The notes: a model not told the origin generated them from the letters alone. Positions 7,725-14,779 are shown, counted from the stretch's first letter. The stretch is 16,296 bases of DNA from an uncultured Collinsella sp. (GCA_902470095.1 CABRFG010000052.1:1-16296), one strand, 5' to 3'. Numbers and translations are program-made.

Positions 7725-9677
7725 CTACAAGTTCTTGACACCCATCGCGCGCATGGCGTTCAGGATGGCGATGATCGCCACGCCTACGTCGCCGAACACG
7801 GCAAGCCACATGTTGGCGATGCCCAGCGCTGCCAGCACAAGGATCAGCAGCTTAACGCCCAGCGCAAAGATGATGTTCTGCCAGACGATCGTCATGGTCT
7901 TGCGTGCCACGCGGATCGCGCGGGAAATGTTGGACGGCTTGTCGTCCATGAGCACAACGTCGGCGGCCTCAATTGCGGCGTCGGAACCCATGGCGCCCAT
8001 GGCAATGCCAACGTCTGCGCGGGTGAGCACGGGCGCATCGTTGATGCCGTCGCCGACAAAGGCGAGCTTGCCCTTGCCCGATTCGGCTGCCAGCAATGCC
8101 TCGACGCGCTCGACCTTGTCGCCCGGCAGTAGTTGCGCGTGGAACTCGTCGAGCCCCAGCTGCTTGGCCACCGCAGCAGCCACTTCCTCGCGGTCGCCCG
8201 TGAGCATGACGGTGCGCTTGACGCCGGCGGCGTGCAGGTCGCGGATCGTCTGCTCGGCGTCGGCCTTAACGGTGTCTGCAATCACGATGTGGCCGGCGTA
8301 AACGCCGTCAACGAGCACATGGAGGATCGTGCCGACAACCTCACAGTCCGGCGCTTCGACTCCGGCCGCGGCGAGCATCTTTGCGTTGCCAACGACGACG
8401 TGCTTGCCGTCGATGGTTGCCGTCACGCCGTGGCCCGCGTCGTTGGCGGAGTCGCTAACGCGCTTGGGGTCGACCTCGCCCTGGTAGGCGACACGCACGG
8501 ACTGCGCGATGGGATGGTCGGAGAACGACTCGGCAAGGGCGGCGACCTCGAGCAACGACTGCTCGGTATAGCCGGCTTCGGGGTGTACCGCCACGACCGA
8601 AAACGTGCCGTTGGTGAGCGTGCCGGTCTTGTCAAAGACGACGGTGTCCACATCGGCGAGCGTCTCGAGGTAGTTGGAGCCCTTGATGAGGACGCCCAGC
8701 TTGGATGCGCCGCCAATGCCGCCAAAGAAGCTGAGCGGGACGCTAATCACGAGCGCGCACGGGCAGCTGACGACCAGGAAGGTCAGGCCGCGCAGGATCC
8801 AGTCGGACCAGGCGCCGGTGACCAAGCCGCCGCCGAGCGCGAGTACCGCGGCAGCGCCGGTGACGGCGGGCGTGTAGACGCGGGCGAAGCGCGTGATAAA
8901 GTTCTCAGTGCGCGCCTTCTTTTCGCTGGCATTTTCCACGAGCTCCAGGACGCGTGCGACGGTGGACTCGCCAAAGGGCTTGGTGGTGCGCACGTGGATG
9001 AGGCCCGTCATGTTGATGCAGCCGCTGATGATGTCGTCGCCGGACTTGGCGGGGCGGGGGATTGACTCGCCCGTGAGAGCGGCGGTGTCGAGCTGGGTTT
9101 CGCCCTCGACGATGACGCCGTCGATAGGCACGCGCTCACCGGGCTTGACCACGATCACGGTGCCGACGGCGATGTCATCGGGGAAGACCTGCTCGAGTGT
9201 GCCGTCGGGCTGCTCGACGTTAGCGTAGTCGGGCGCGATGTCCATCATGGCACTGATCGACTTGCGGCTCTTGCCCACGGCGTACGCCTGAAACAGCTCG
9301 CCGACCTGGTAGAACAGCATGACGGCGGCGCCTTCGGCCATGTGCGGGTCGGTATCGGGGAAGAGCACCATGGCAAACGCGCCGATGGTCGCGACGGCCA
9401 TGAGGAAGCTCTCGTCGAAGGCCTTGCCGCGGCGGATGTTATTGAATGCCTTTTGCAGTACGTCGTAGCCGGCAATCAAAAACGGCACGAGGAACAGCAC
9501 AAAGCTGGCGTAGATGTCGCCCGGGGTACCGAATGCGGCAGTGAGGGTGCCGAGCTCATCGAGGGCGTACACCACGGCAAAAATGCCCAGCGCTACCAGG
9601 ATGCGGTTGCGCTTATGCTCGAGTGATTCTTTTTTCTTGCGCTTTTTCTTTTTCTTTTTGGGGTCGGCGGTGGCCAT
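7725..9677 (-). CDS. P1B-type Zn/Cd/Pb-exporting ATPase
   Basis: Inner-membrane pump that exports zinc, cadmium or lead using ATP. The 650-residue protein has TGES of the actuator domain, the metal-site CPC (C305-P-C307), phosphorylated Asp in DKTGT (D349), the SDHP motif of the nucleotide domain and GDGIND (542-547). K609 in the next-to-last and D630-V-G in the last membrane helix fit the P1B-2 (ZntA/CadA) class, not the copper class. The usual N-terminal HMA domain is absent; instead residues 7-16 are almost all Lys/Arg, and a separate HMA protein is encoded upstream. Start ATG 9677 is chosen because GGGAGGA precedes it; the frame is open to 9746, but that part crosses the operator. About eight membrane segments. 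Confidence 0.93.
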   Translation of the reverse strand: MATADPKKKKKKRKKKESLEHKRNRILVALGIFAVVYALDELGTLTAAFGTPGDIYASFVLFLVPFLIAGYDVLQKAFNNIRRGKAFDESFLMAVATIGAFAMVLFPDTDPHMAEGAAVMLFYQVGELFQAYAVGKSRKSISAMMDIAPDYANVEQPDGTLEQVFPDDIAVGTVIVVKPGERVPIDGVIVEGETQLDTAALTGESIPRPAKSGDDIISGCINMTGLIHVRTTKPFGESTVARVLELVENASEKKARTENFITRFARVYTPAVTGAAAVLALGGGLVTGAWSDWILRGLTFLVVSCPCALVISVPLSFFGGIGGASKLGVLIKGSNYLETLADVDTVVFDKTGTLTNGTFSVVAVHPEAGYTEQSLLEVAALAESFSDHPIAQSVRVAYQGEVDPKRVSDSANDAGHGVTATIDGKHVVVGNAKMLAAAGVEAPDCEVVGTILHVLVDGVYAGHIVIADTVKADAEQTIRDLHAAGVKRTVMLTGDREEVAAAVAKQLGLDEFHAQLLPGDKVERVEALLAAESGKGKLAFVGDGINDAPVLTRADVGIAMGAMGSDAAIEAADVVLMDDKPSNISRAIRVARKTMTIVWQNIIFALGVKLLILVLAALGIANMWLAVFGDVGVAIIAILNAMRAMGVKNL

Positions 9678-9700
9678 GACTCGTATCCTCCCATTTGAAT

Positions 9701-9720
9701 GTATGAACACACGCTCATAT
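9701..9720 (-). promoter_or_regulatory. ArsR-type operator before the ATPase gene
   Basis: The plus strand reads GTATGAACACACGCTCATAT, an imperfect palindrome that matches the operator at 10439-10458 at 17 of 20 bases, including the flanking ATAATTT. It lies 24 bases before the ATPase start, in a 100-bp gap after the HMA gene. The ATPase gene therefore probably has its own zinc-controlled promoter besides read-through from the repressor gene. Confidence 0.72.
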
Positions 9721-9777
9721 AATTTCGCGAGCAAAGGCCGCAGCAAGCGCGGCCTTGCAGGTTGGCGTAAACCTGGG

Positions 9778-9996
9778 CTAGAGAATAATCTCGCAGTCCG
9801 GCTCGGCGTCGGCCGTAAACTCTACAACGCGGTTGAGCACCTCGTCGAACTCGGCGTCATCGGCCTCGAGCGTCAGCTTCTGGGTCATAAAGATGACGGA
9901 CACGGATTTGACGCCATCGAGCTTGGCCAGCTCGTCCTGAAGCTCACGTGCGCAGTTGGCGCAGTCGATCTCGTCGAGCTTATACTGCTTTTTCAT
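9778..9996 (-). CDS. Small HMA-domain metal-binding protein
   Basis: A 72-residue soluble protein that is essentially one heavy-metal-associated domain. The ligand motif is DCANC with C12 and C15, as in the N-terminal domains of ZntA/CadA pumps (D-C-x-x-C) rather than the MxCxxC typical of copper chaperones. Residues GVKSVSVIFMTQKLTLEAD fit the ferredoxin-like fold. The start ATG is preceded by AAAGGAA. It lies between the repressor and the pump gene on the same strand; since the pump lacks an HMA domain, this is probably its detached metal-binding domain or a zinc/cadmium chaperone. A second Cys near the C-terminus (PDCEIIL) could add a ligand. Confidence 0.9.
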   Translation of the reverse strand: MKKQYKLDEIDCANCARELQDELAKLDGVKSVSVIFMTQKLTLEADDAEFDEVLNRVVEFTADAEPDCEIIL

Positions 9997-10058
9997 GGTG
10001 GGTTCCTTTCCCGTTTTTGCGGCTTGGGTGCAGGCCGCGCTGGTACCGTGGTTGGTTG

Positions 10059-10424
10059 CTATTCGCAGATATGGCTCATGCCCTGGTTGAGCATGGTGTA
10101 GACGTGGTCGTCGGCGAGCGAGTAGAGGATATTGCGCCCGTCGCGGCGGAACTTGACCAGGTGCGACTGCTTAAGCGTGCGCAGCTGGTGCGATACTGCC
10201 GACTGCGAGGTTTCGGTCGCTTCGGCGATGTCTGCCACGCAGAGCTCGCGGCCCATGAGGGCGTAGAGGATCTTGATACGCGTGGTGTCGCTGAAGACCT
10301 TGAACAGGTCGGCGAGGTCGTAGAGAAGCTCCTCGTCGGGAAGGTCCTCGGGCGAGCAGGTGGTGGGGATCACTGGCTCGGTGGCCTCGGTGTCGGGTTT
10401 CGTTTCATCAACGCGGATGCTCAT
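10059..10424 (-). CDS. SmtB-type ArsR-family zinc-responsive repressor
   Basis: Predicted DNA-binding repressor that leaves DNA when Zn(II) (or Cd/Pb) binds. The 121-residue protein has the ArsR winged helix with the recognition helix in TSQSAVSHQLRTLKQSHLV. The C-terminal helix carries the full alpha-5 zinc motif D-x-H-x10-H-x2-E: D105, H107, H118, E121 (the last residue). The alpha-3 region reads ELCVADIA, with only one of the two Cys used by CadC-type alpha-3 sensors, so the alpha-5 site is the likelier sensor. ATG follows AAAGGAT. It is the first gene of the minus-strand efflux unit and two operators overlap its own promoter, so it is autorepressed. Confidence 0.93.
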   Translation of the reverse strand: MSIRVDETKPDTEATEPVIPTTCSPEDLPDEELLYDLADLFKVFSDTTRIKILYALMGRELCVADIAEATETSQSAVSHQLRTLKQSHLVKFRRDGRNILYSLADDHVYTMLNQGMSHICE

Positions 10425-10438
10425 TGCAATATCCTTTC

Positions 10439-10458
10439 ATATGAACATGCGCTCATAT
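10439..10458 (-). promoter_or_regulatory. ArsR-type operator 2, next to the repressor ribosome-binding site
   Basis: ATATGAACATGCGCTCATAT is an imperfect palindrome with the TGAACA half-site known for SmtB/ZiaR-type operators. It lies downstream of the -10 box, just before the repressor's ribosome-binding site; its centre is 35 bp from that of operator 1. Confidence 0.78.
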
Positions 10459-10470
10459 AATTTACTTTCG

Positions 10471-10498
10471 ATTATATGAGTGCATGTTCATATGTCAA
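10471..10498 (-). promoter_or_regulatory. Promoter of the zinc efflux unit with operator 1
   Basis: On the minus strand, TTGACA (10498-10493), a 16-bp spacer and TATAAT (10476-10471) make a near-consensus sigma-70-type promoter. The palindrome ATATGAGTGCATGTTCATAT (10474-10493 on the plus strand) fills the spacer, so a bound repressor would block RNA polymerase directly. Confidence 0.82.
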
Positions 10499-10844
10499 TG
10501 ACGTTCAGGTAATTCGTTGTACAAAATGATGGGGAATAGTGGACGAGATCCCGGACAGAGCGTTTTTTGATAGTCGATGCCAAGGTGGGTACCCTCGTGC
10601 CGTGCAAAAAATGGAGTATTCTGCAACTATAGGGGGTCCGCTAATTTATTGCAGGTCATATAATGCAGTTCAAGAGTTATCTTAGGGTGTTAATCCGATG
10701 AGTTCTTCCTCAAATGTTGCCTAACGCTCTCACGCAAGAGTGATTTCGCTCCACATTTGGATCCACTCGAGGGTGATAGACACCCGACCCTGCTGAATAC
10801 TCGCAATTTTGCACGTCGATAGGGTACCCACCTTGTTAGCCGGC
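10499..10844. other. Gene-free, AT-richer stretch with an inverted repeat pair
   Basis: No supported gene lies here. It contains the two arms of the 10581-10835 inverted repeat. The left arm can be read as a short open frame ending in a TAG at about 10630 (with KVGTL, then CKKWSILQL), but no start codon or ribosome-binding site supports it. Base composition is clearly lower in G+C than the genes on both sides, which fits an acquired segment that continues into the nuclease-like gene. Confidence 0.5.
10581..10835. repeat. 45-bp imperfect inverted repeat pair, 255 bp end to end
   Basis: CAAGGTGGGTACCCT (10581-10595) is exactly repeated in inverse at 10821-10835. Going inward the similarity continues: GTGCAAAA and GAGTATTC followed by a near-identical TGCA/AGCA occur in both arms at the same spacing, about 36 of 45 matching bases, then it fades. 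This is the layout of a small non-autonomous transposable element, or of two diverged copies of a regulatory element facing each other. No clear target-site duplication is seen outside the arms. Confidence 0.7.
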
Positions 10845-12035
10845 CTAGTCTCCGGCCCCGAAGACCCTGCCCTCGGGCGCGAGACTGCTTGTTTGGGCAA
10901 ATGATGGGCTGTCGGATTCGACAGTCTGCATGTCATCGATTGCCGGAACTTCATTAATTGTCGGGTCATCCAGCGTGATGCCTTCGAGTGTTGCTTTTTC
11001 GAGGTCGATTCGTTGGCGCTCTTCGGAATCCTGGCGAAGCTGCTTCTGAATTCGCTTTTTCTCTTCTATAAACCTTCTGAGCACAAACTGTCTCAGGTCC
11101 TCTTGCATGATTTGAAAGTCTTTTGGCAGACGCGAGGGGTGTACGCCCTCTTTCCGCTGGATTGCTTCCATGACCCTAACAAAAGAGCTGGCATGCATAA
11201 AGGAATAACGGCTGACGGTGATGATTCCGTACCCCATGGACGCAAGTGCATTCTTGCGCTCCTCATCGATGGCGCGGTCTTCTTCCGCGTCATGATAAAA
11301 ACCGTTGTATTCAATGTCTGTGCGAGATTTCTTTAGATACGCATCCATAAAGAACTTTTTGCGTCTCGTGAGATTCTTTGCGGCAGTGGTGACCTGCACC
11401 TCGTAATCGGTCTCAATTCCCTTAATACCAAGCCCTCCTTCGCTTTTGGGCAGCGTTAGCATCATGACAAATGCCGTTTCCATGGGAGACCGGCATCCGT
11501 CGCGTACACATTGGATCGCCTTTCGGGCAAGGGCCAGACCGTCGCATCTGGTAATGGAATTAAAGAACTGCTTTAACCTCTCGGTCGAGGTGAGCGCGAA
11601 ACGCTCGGTATAGGAGGTGGAAGAGTCGGTTCCAAGGGAATAAGCGCCGCACAGTTCAAAGTAGTACTCCACTAGTTCGCGAAAAGAAAGATAGGCGGCG
11701 GCCTGAAGTGCGCAAAGCTCAACGCCAACAATGAAGATGCCATCTTTGAGCTCTATAAAGCGTGAGTTCGAGAATCGTTTTGAAGACACGTGGCATTGAC
11801 AGTTCATTGCATAGCGCGCATTCCTGCGATGAAACACCATCACCTCGAGGCAATCATTTGCATCGAGGGAAACATCATGTTTGGTGAGCCATTCTGCGGC
11901 TGCGTCAAGGAGCGTTACGGTGGGACATGATTCGTAAATCGCGGTAGGGTTACAGGACTCGATGCCTTTCGCAGACACCGAATGCGCGGCCTGGTAGACC
12001 GCTTTTGCAGTGGTATGTGACAATACGATACTCAT
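10845..12035 (-). CDS. Coriobacterial AbiEi/Vsr-like protein with PD-(D/E)XK-type core
   Basis: A 396-residue cytoplasmic protein. The N-terminal part (LSHTTAK near the start, VELCALQAAAYLSFRELVEYYFELCGAYSL near residue 120) resembles, from memory, a large coriobacterial family often annotated hypothetical or DUF559-like. The middle holds SPMETA with E186, then D240-I-E242-Y in TDIEYNGFYH, and RKNALASMGYGIITVSRY: the E, D-x-E arrangement of Vsr/DUF559 nucleases. Residues from about 300 on are highly charged and probably helical, then a disordered tail. No Shine-Dalgarno sequence precedes the ATG at 12035, though TTGACA (12116-12111) and TAAAAC with a 17-bp spacer form a plausible promoter upstream. 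Codon use and G+C are unlike the neighbours, a sign of transfer. Function unknown; defence or toxin-antitoxin roles are only suggested by family resemblance. Confidence 0.75.
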   Translation of the reverse strand: MSIVLSHTTAKAVYQAAHSVSAKGIESCNPTAIYESCPTVTLLDAAAEWLTKHDVSLDANDCLEVMVFHRRNARYAMNCQCHVSSKRFSNSRFIELKDGIFIVGVELCALQAAAYLSFRELVEYYFELCGAYSLGTDSSTSYTERFALTSTERLKQFFNSITRCDGLALARKAIQCVRDGCRSPMETAFVMMLTLPKSEGGLGIKGIETDYEVQVTTAAKNLTRRKKFFMDAYLKKSRTDIEYNGFYHDAEEDRAIDEERKNALASMGYGIITVSRYSFMHASSFVRVMEAIQRKEGVHPSRLPKDFQIMQEDLRQFVLRRFIEEKKRIQKQLRQDSEERQRIDLEKATLEGITLDDPTINEVPAIDDMQTVESDSPSFAQTSSLAPEGRVFGAGD

Positions 12036-12386
12036 GATATATATCGTGTCAGCTAATGCCGTGTTGACGGCGCTGAGTGGAAAAGCCGTTTTAGAGGTCT
12101 AACCAAATGCTGTCAAAAAGCTTGACGCAATTATGGGTTGGTATGTCCTAAATAAAAGTTTTCGCAGCTTAGCTATAGCATATAAATACTCAATTGCCGC
12201 ACATTTGATAGTGATGCATCACCATCCGACAACGAATTACGTGTCGGGAATTGGCCGAAATCGTTCAAAATGAGGGTTCAGAATTTGTGATGGCAGATCT
12301 ATCTGTGGAACGTAGGGCGGCCCCGCTGCGGGGTTTCCCGCTGCGAGGCCGCTCGTGATCTACGCCGGAGTTTGTCGTAGACGTTT
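12036..12386. other. AT-rich gap between nuclease-like gene and exonuclease gene
   Basis: No supported gene. Near 12088-12116 is the putative promoter of the minus-strand gene ending at 10845. A weak inverted pair CCGACA/TGTCGG lies at 12226-12247. At 12317-12352, GCGGCC and GGCCGC enclose a CCCCG-CTG-CGGGG hairpin, close to the 3' end of the exonuclease gene; it could act as its terminator but has no T-run. The remaining sequence shows nothing I can assign. Confidence 0.45.
12088..12116 (-). promoter_or_regulatory. Putative promoter of the nuclease-like gene
   Basis: On the minus strand TTGACA (12116-12111), 17-bp spacer, TAAAAC (12093-12088). It lies about 53 bases before the ATG at 12035. 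Confidence 0.5.
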
Positions 12387-13355
12387 CTACTTGGCAAACA
12401 GGTTCTTGAGGTTGAACTCGGCCTGAACCGTGCGGAGCATGAGGTCGGTGTCGTCCAGGCCCAGATGCTGCTCGTTGGCGTCGGCGGCGAGGGTTCCACG
12501 GCGGCGCGCCCAGTTCTCGAGCGCAGCGGGGGCGGACTCGCGGGGGAGCGAGCGCACGTCGGCGTCCAAGCTGCGGCAAATCTGGCGCGAGTCGATGACG
12601 ATAATCTTACCCGCGCGGCGTGCCTCGGCGTAGCCGTCTAGGTGGATCTTGAACCAGCTGTCCTCAAAGGCGGCGTTGTGTGCCATGTACGGGTACTTCT
12701 TCATAAGCTTGAGCAGCTGCTTTTGCAGCTCTTTGTTCTCGCGGAAGGGCGTTTTGCCGTCGATGTCGTCCCAGGTGATGTGGTGGATATTCGACAGCGG
12801 CACATCCTCGCCGCGGTAGATATCGGGCAGGCCGCAGTAGTGTGCCTCGGCGTCATGCGGCACGGCGTCGCTGGTGAGATCCATGATCTCCCAGCCGACG
12901 TTGATGATGTAGCCGCGCTCGGGTGCACGGCCGGTGGTCTCGATGTCGATGCCGAGCACCGTGCCCTGGATAGGCTTGCGGGCGTACGCCACGCCGAGCG
13001 CGTCGCGGTCGCCGCGGATCTCGCGCATGACGGACGCGGCGGTGCGCTTTTGCATCTTGCCGATGGCGGCGCAGGTGTCGGCGTCGGACAGACCGCGCGA
13101 AAGCGTCGCGGGCGTCACGTTGCGCAGGCGCGCCTCGCCAATCTGGTCGCACAGGTCGCGGTTGCGGTCAGCCAGGTCGCGCACGGTGGCAAAGTCGAAG
13201 CCGGGGTCGCCCTCAGCGGTAAAGTACTCGGTTTCGAGCACCTTGAGGGCCTCTTCGCCCTTCTGGCGCTCGGACTCCATGGCACCGTGATCGCCATAGA
13301 TAAACATGGGGATAAACGGCTGGCGCTCGTATTCGAGTGCTTGCGAAACGTTCAT
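12387..13355 (-). CDS. DnaQ-like DEDDh 3'-5' exonuclease
   Basis: Predicted metal-dependent 3'-5' exonuclease acting on DNA or RNA. The C-terminal half carries the DEDDh motifs: DIETTG with D137 and E139, AHNAAFED with D232, and H297-x4-D302 in QHLGLDD. The spacing and short length resemble DNA polymerase III epsilon-like nucleases, but there is no polymerase or helicase domain. Residues 1-130 form a charged, mostly helical domain that I do not recognise; it contains an Arg-rich stretch around NVTPATLSRGL. ATG 13355 follows AAGGAG. The gene stands alone on this strand and is divergent from the metal exporter gene. Confidence 0.85.
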   Translation of the reverse strand: MNVSQALEYERQPFIPMFIYGDHGAMESERQKGEEALKVLETEYFTAEGDPGFDFATVRDLADRNRDLCDQIGEARLRNVTPATLSRGLSDADTCAAIGKMQKRTAASVMREIRGDRDALGVAYARKPIQGTVLGIDIETTGRAPERGYIINVGWEIMDLTSDAVPHDAEAHYCGLPDIYRGEDVPLSNIHHITWDDIDGKTPFRENKELQKQLLKLMKKYPYMAHNAAFEDSWFKIHLDGYAEARRAGKIIVIDSRQICRSLDADVRSLPRESAPAALENWARRRGTLAADANEQHLGLDDTDLMLRTVQAEFNLKNLFAK

Positions 13356-13415
13356 AGGCTGCTCCTTGGACGGGCCGCGTCGCGCGGCTCGGGGTTACTG
13401 AGTTGTGGCGAGATG

Positions 13416-13437
13416 ATAGTTTACCATGGGCAACTAT
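13416..13437 (+). promoter_or_regulatory. Palindromic operator candidate before the metal exporter
   Basis: ATAGTT-TA-CCATGG-GC-AACTAT is a 22-bp palindrome symmetric at 18 positions. It contains TAGT-N4-CATGGG-N-AACT, shared at identical spacing with the site before the DtxR/MntR-type gene (6965-6983). It ends where the -35 box of the exporter promoter begins, a position suited to activation. Confidence 0.6.
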
Positions 13438-13464
13438 TGGCACCGCGCCCGGGACAACTACAAT
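13437..13464 (+). promoter_or_regulatory. Putative promoter of the metal exporter
   Basis: TTGGCA (13437-13442), 16-bp spacer, TACAAT (13459-13464), about 60 bases before the start codon. The palindrome at 13416-13437 overlaps its first base. Confidence 0.5.
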
Positions 13465-13526
13465 ACCCTAGTTGACCGCTAGGACTTTTACAATGCTGCC
13501 GAAAGACACGAAAGGTTCCATCCGTC

Positions 13527-14615
13527 ATGGATTTACTGATAGATATTCTGCTCGATGCCGGCAAAGACACGCTCTCGCTGGTGCCGTTTTTGTTGGTGAC
13601 GTACCTTGCGCTCGAGACGCTCGAGCATGTTGCGGGCGACCGCGTCAACGGCGCCATCAAGCGCGCTGGCGCTGCGGGCCCCGTGGTTGGCTCGTTGCTG
13701 GGCATGGTGCCGCAGTGCGGCTTTTCGGCAATGGCGGCCACGCTGTACGCCGGTCGCGTCGCGACGCTGGGTACCCTGGTGGCGGTGTTTCTCTCGACCT
13801 CCGATGAGATGCTGCCGCTGTTGCTCGCCGAGCAAGTTCCCGTGCAGACCATGGCGATGCTTCTGGCTTCGAAGGCGCTGATCGCGCTGGTCACGGGCTT
13901 TATCGTGGACGCCGCTATTCGCGGCCTGCGTCGTAACGCTCGCGCGCATGCGGCGATTCGCCGCACCGTGCTGGGAACCGCGGCCAACCCGGTCCACGTG
14001 AACTGCGCGCACGACGACCACACTGGCGGTGACATCATCGACGAGGTGGCCGAGGCGGGCGTGAGCGCCGACCACATCCACGAGTTGTGCGAGCGCGACC
14101 ATTGCGGTTGTGATGAAGACGAGGACGAGCACGAACACGGACATGGCCACGATCACGGTCATGAGGGCGAATATGAACACCATGATGGTCACGGTCACTC
14201 CCATTCCCACGAAGGGACGCCTGTCCTGTCGATTATCCGCAGCGCCATCTCCCACACCGTGCAGGTATCGGTATTCATTTTCCTGGTGACGCTGATTCTG
14301 GTTGCCGTGCTCGAGACGTTCGGCGAGTCCGCAATCGAGCAGTTCCTGCGCGGCAACGAGACGCTTGCGGTCCTGGGCTCGGCACTCGTCGGCCTGATTC
14401 CCAACTGCTCGGCGAGCGTGGTCATTACGCAGCTGTACCTGGAGGGCGCGCTACAGCTGGCGCCGATGCTCGCCGGCACGCTCATTTCCGCCGGCGTGGG
14501 CTACCTGGTGCTGTTCCGCACCAACCGCAGCGCTCGTGAAAACACCGTGTTCCTGGTCATGATGTACGTCATCGGCGCCGGCTGGGGCCTTATCCTATCC
14601 GCCTTCGGCCTCTAA
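13527..14615 (+). CDS. ArsP_2-type putative heavy-metal exporter, His-rich
   Basis: A 362-residue inner-membrane protein of the type listed as 'putative 10TM heavy-metal exporter' or 'putative manganese transporter'. Two hydrophobic halves flank a cytoplasmic or periplasmic loop (about residues 196-231) crowded with His, Asp and Glu in HGHGHDHGH-like runs, a likely metal-binding loop. The halves look like an internal duplication: both contain G-S-x-L-x-G-(M/L)-(V/I)-P-(Q/N)-C near residues 54-67 and 284-297 (PQCGFS and PNCSAS). Cys64 and Cys294 would face each other in such a fold. ATG 13527 follows GAAAGG at a rather long distance (about 12 bases). The shared operator motif links it to the DtxR/MntR-type regulator, which favours Mn or Fe export. 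Substrate is not proven. Confidence 0.8.
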   Translation: MDLLIDILLDAGKDTLSLVPFLLVTYLALETLEHVAGDRVNGAIKRAGAAGPVVGSLLGMVPQCGFSAMAATLYAGRVATLGTLVAVFLSTSDEMLPLLLAEQVPVQTMAMLLASKALIALVTGFIVDAAIRGLRRNARAHAAIRRTVLGTAANPVHVNCAHDDHTGGDIIDEVAEAGVSADHIHELCERDHCGCDEDEDEHEHGHGHDHGHEGEYEHHDGHGHSHSHEGTPVLSIIRSAISHTVQVSVFIFLVTLILVAVLETFGESAIEQFLRGNETLAVLGSALVGLIPNCSASVVITQLYLEGALQLAPMLAGTLISAGVGYLVLFRTNRSARENTVFLVMMYVIGAGWGLILSAFGL

Positions 14616-14623
14616 GTAGGCCT

Positions 14624-14698
14624 AAAAATGGGCTTTAAATAGCCATACTCGGCGCCTGCGCAATGCGGCGACGCATGGCATTTTGAAGCCCATTTTTT
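14624..14698 (+). terminator. Terminator after the metal exporter gene
   Basis: AAAAATGGGCTT (14624-14635) pairs perfectly with AAGCCCATTTTT (14686-14697); an inner GCCAT/ATGGC stem (14642-14646, 14675-14679) extends the structure. A T-run ends the plus-strand version and the matching A-run allows action on both strands. Confidence 0.72.
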
Positions 14699-14740
14699 GT
14701 TGAGCCATGGATTCCGAGCGCCCACACCGCTCAAAACAAA

Positions 14741-14777
14741 AAGGTAGATTTTTAGGCATGTCCCAAAAATCTACCTT
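14741..14777 (-). terminator. Terminator of the YaiI/HdeD-like unit
   Basis: Perfect 13-bp stem AAGGTAGATTTTT (14741-14753) / AAAAATCTACCTT (14765-14777) with an 11-base loop. Read on the minus strand it is followed by TTTGTTTTGA, 3 bases beyond the stop of the YaiI-like gene. Confidence 0.82.
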
Positions 14778-14779
14778 GG

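Noticed and set aside
7498..8301. Plus-strand open frame of 267 codons
   Set aside because: It crosses the 129-nt hairpin and then lies antisense to the ATPase gene; the Ser/Ala/Thr/Pro-rich product is a frame shadow.
8133..9065. Plus-strand open frame of 310 codons inside the ATPase gene
   Set aside because: Antisense to the catalytic core of the pump, no ribosome-binding site, no recognisable domain.
12317..12352. Strong terminator for the exonuclease gene
   Set aside because: The GC-rich stem is real, but no T-run follows on the minus strand, so it is reported only as part of the intergenic description.
12642..13475. Plus-strand open frame of 277 codons opposite the exonuclease gene
   Set aside because: Antisense to the DEDDh motifs and running into the divergent promoter region; composition is that of a shadow frame.
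13356..13526. Manganese riboswitch (yybP-ykoY) before the putative metal exporter
   Set aside because: I could not find the conserved two-arm loop sequences; the visible structure is a DNA palindrome next to a promoter.
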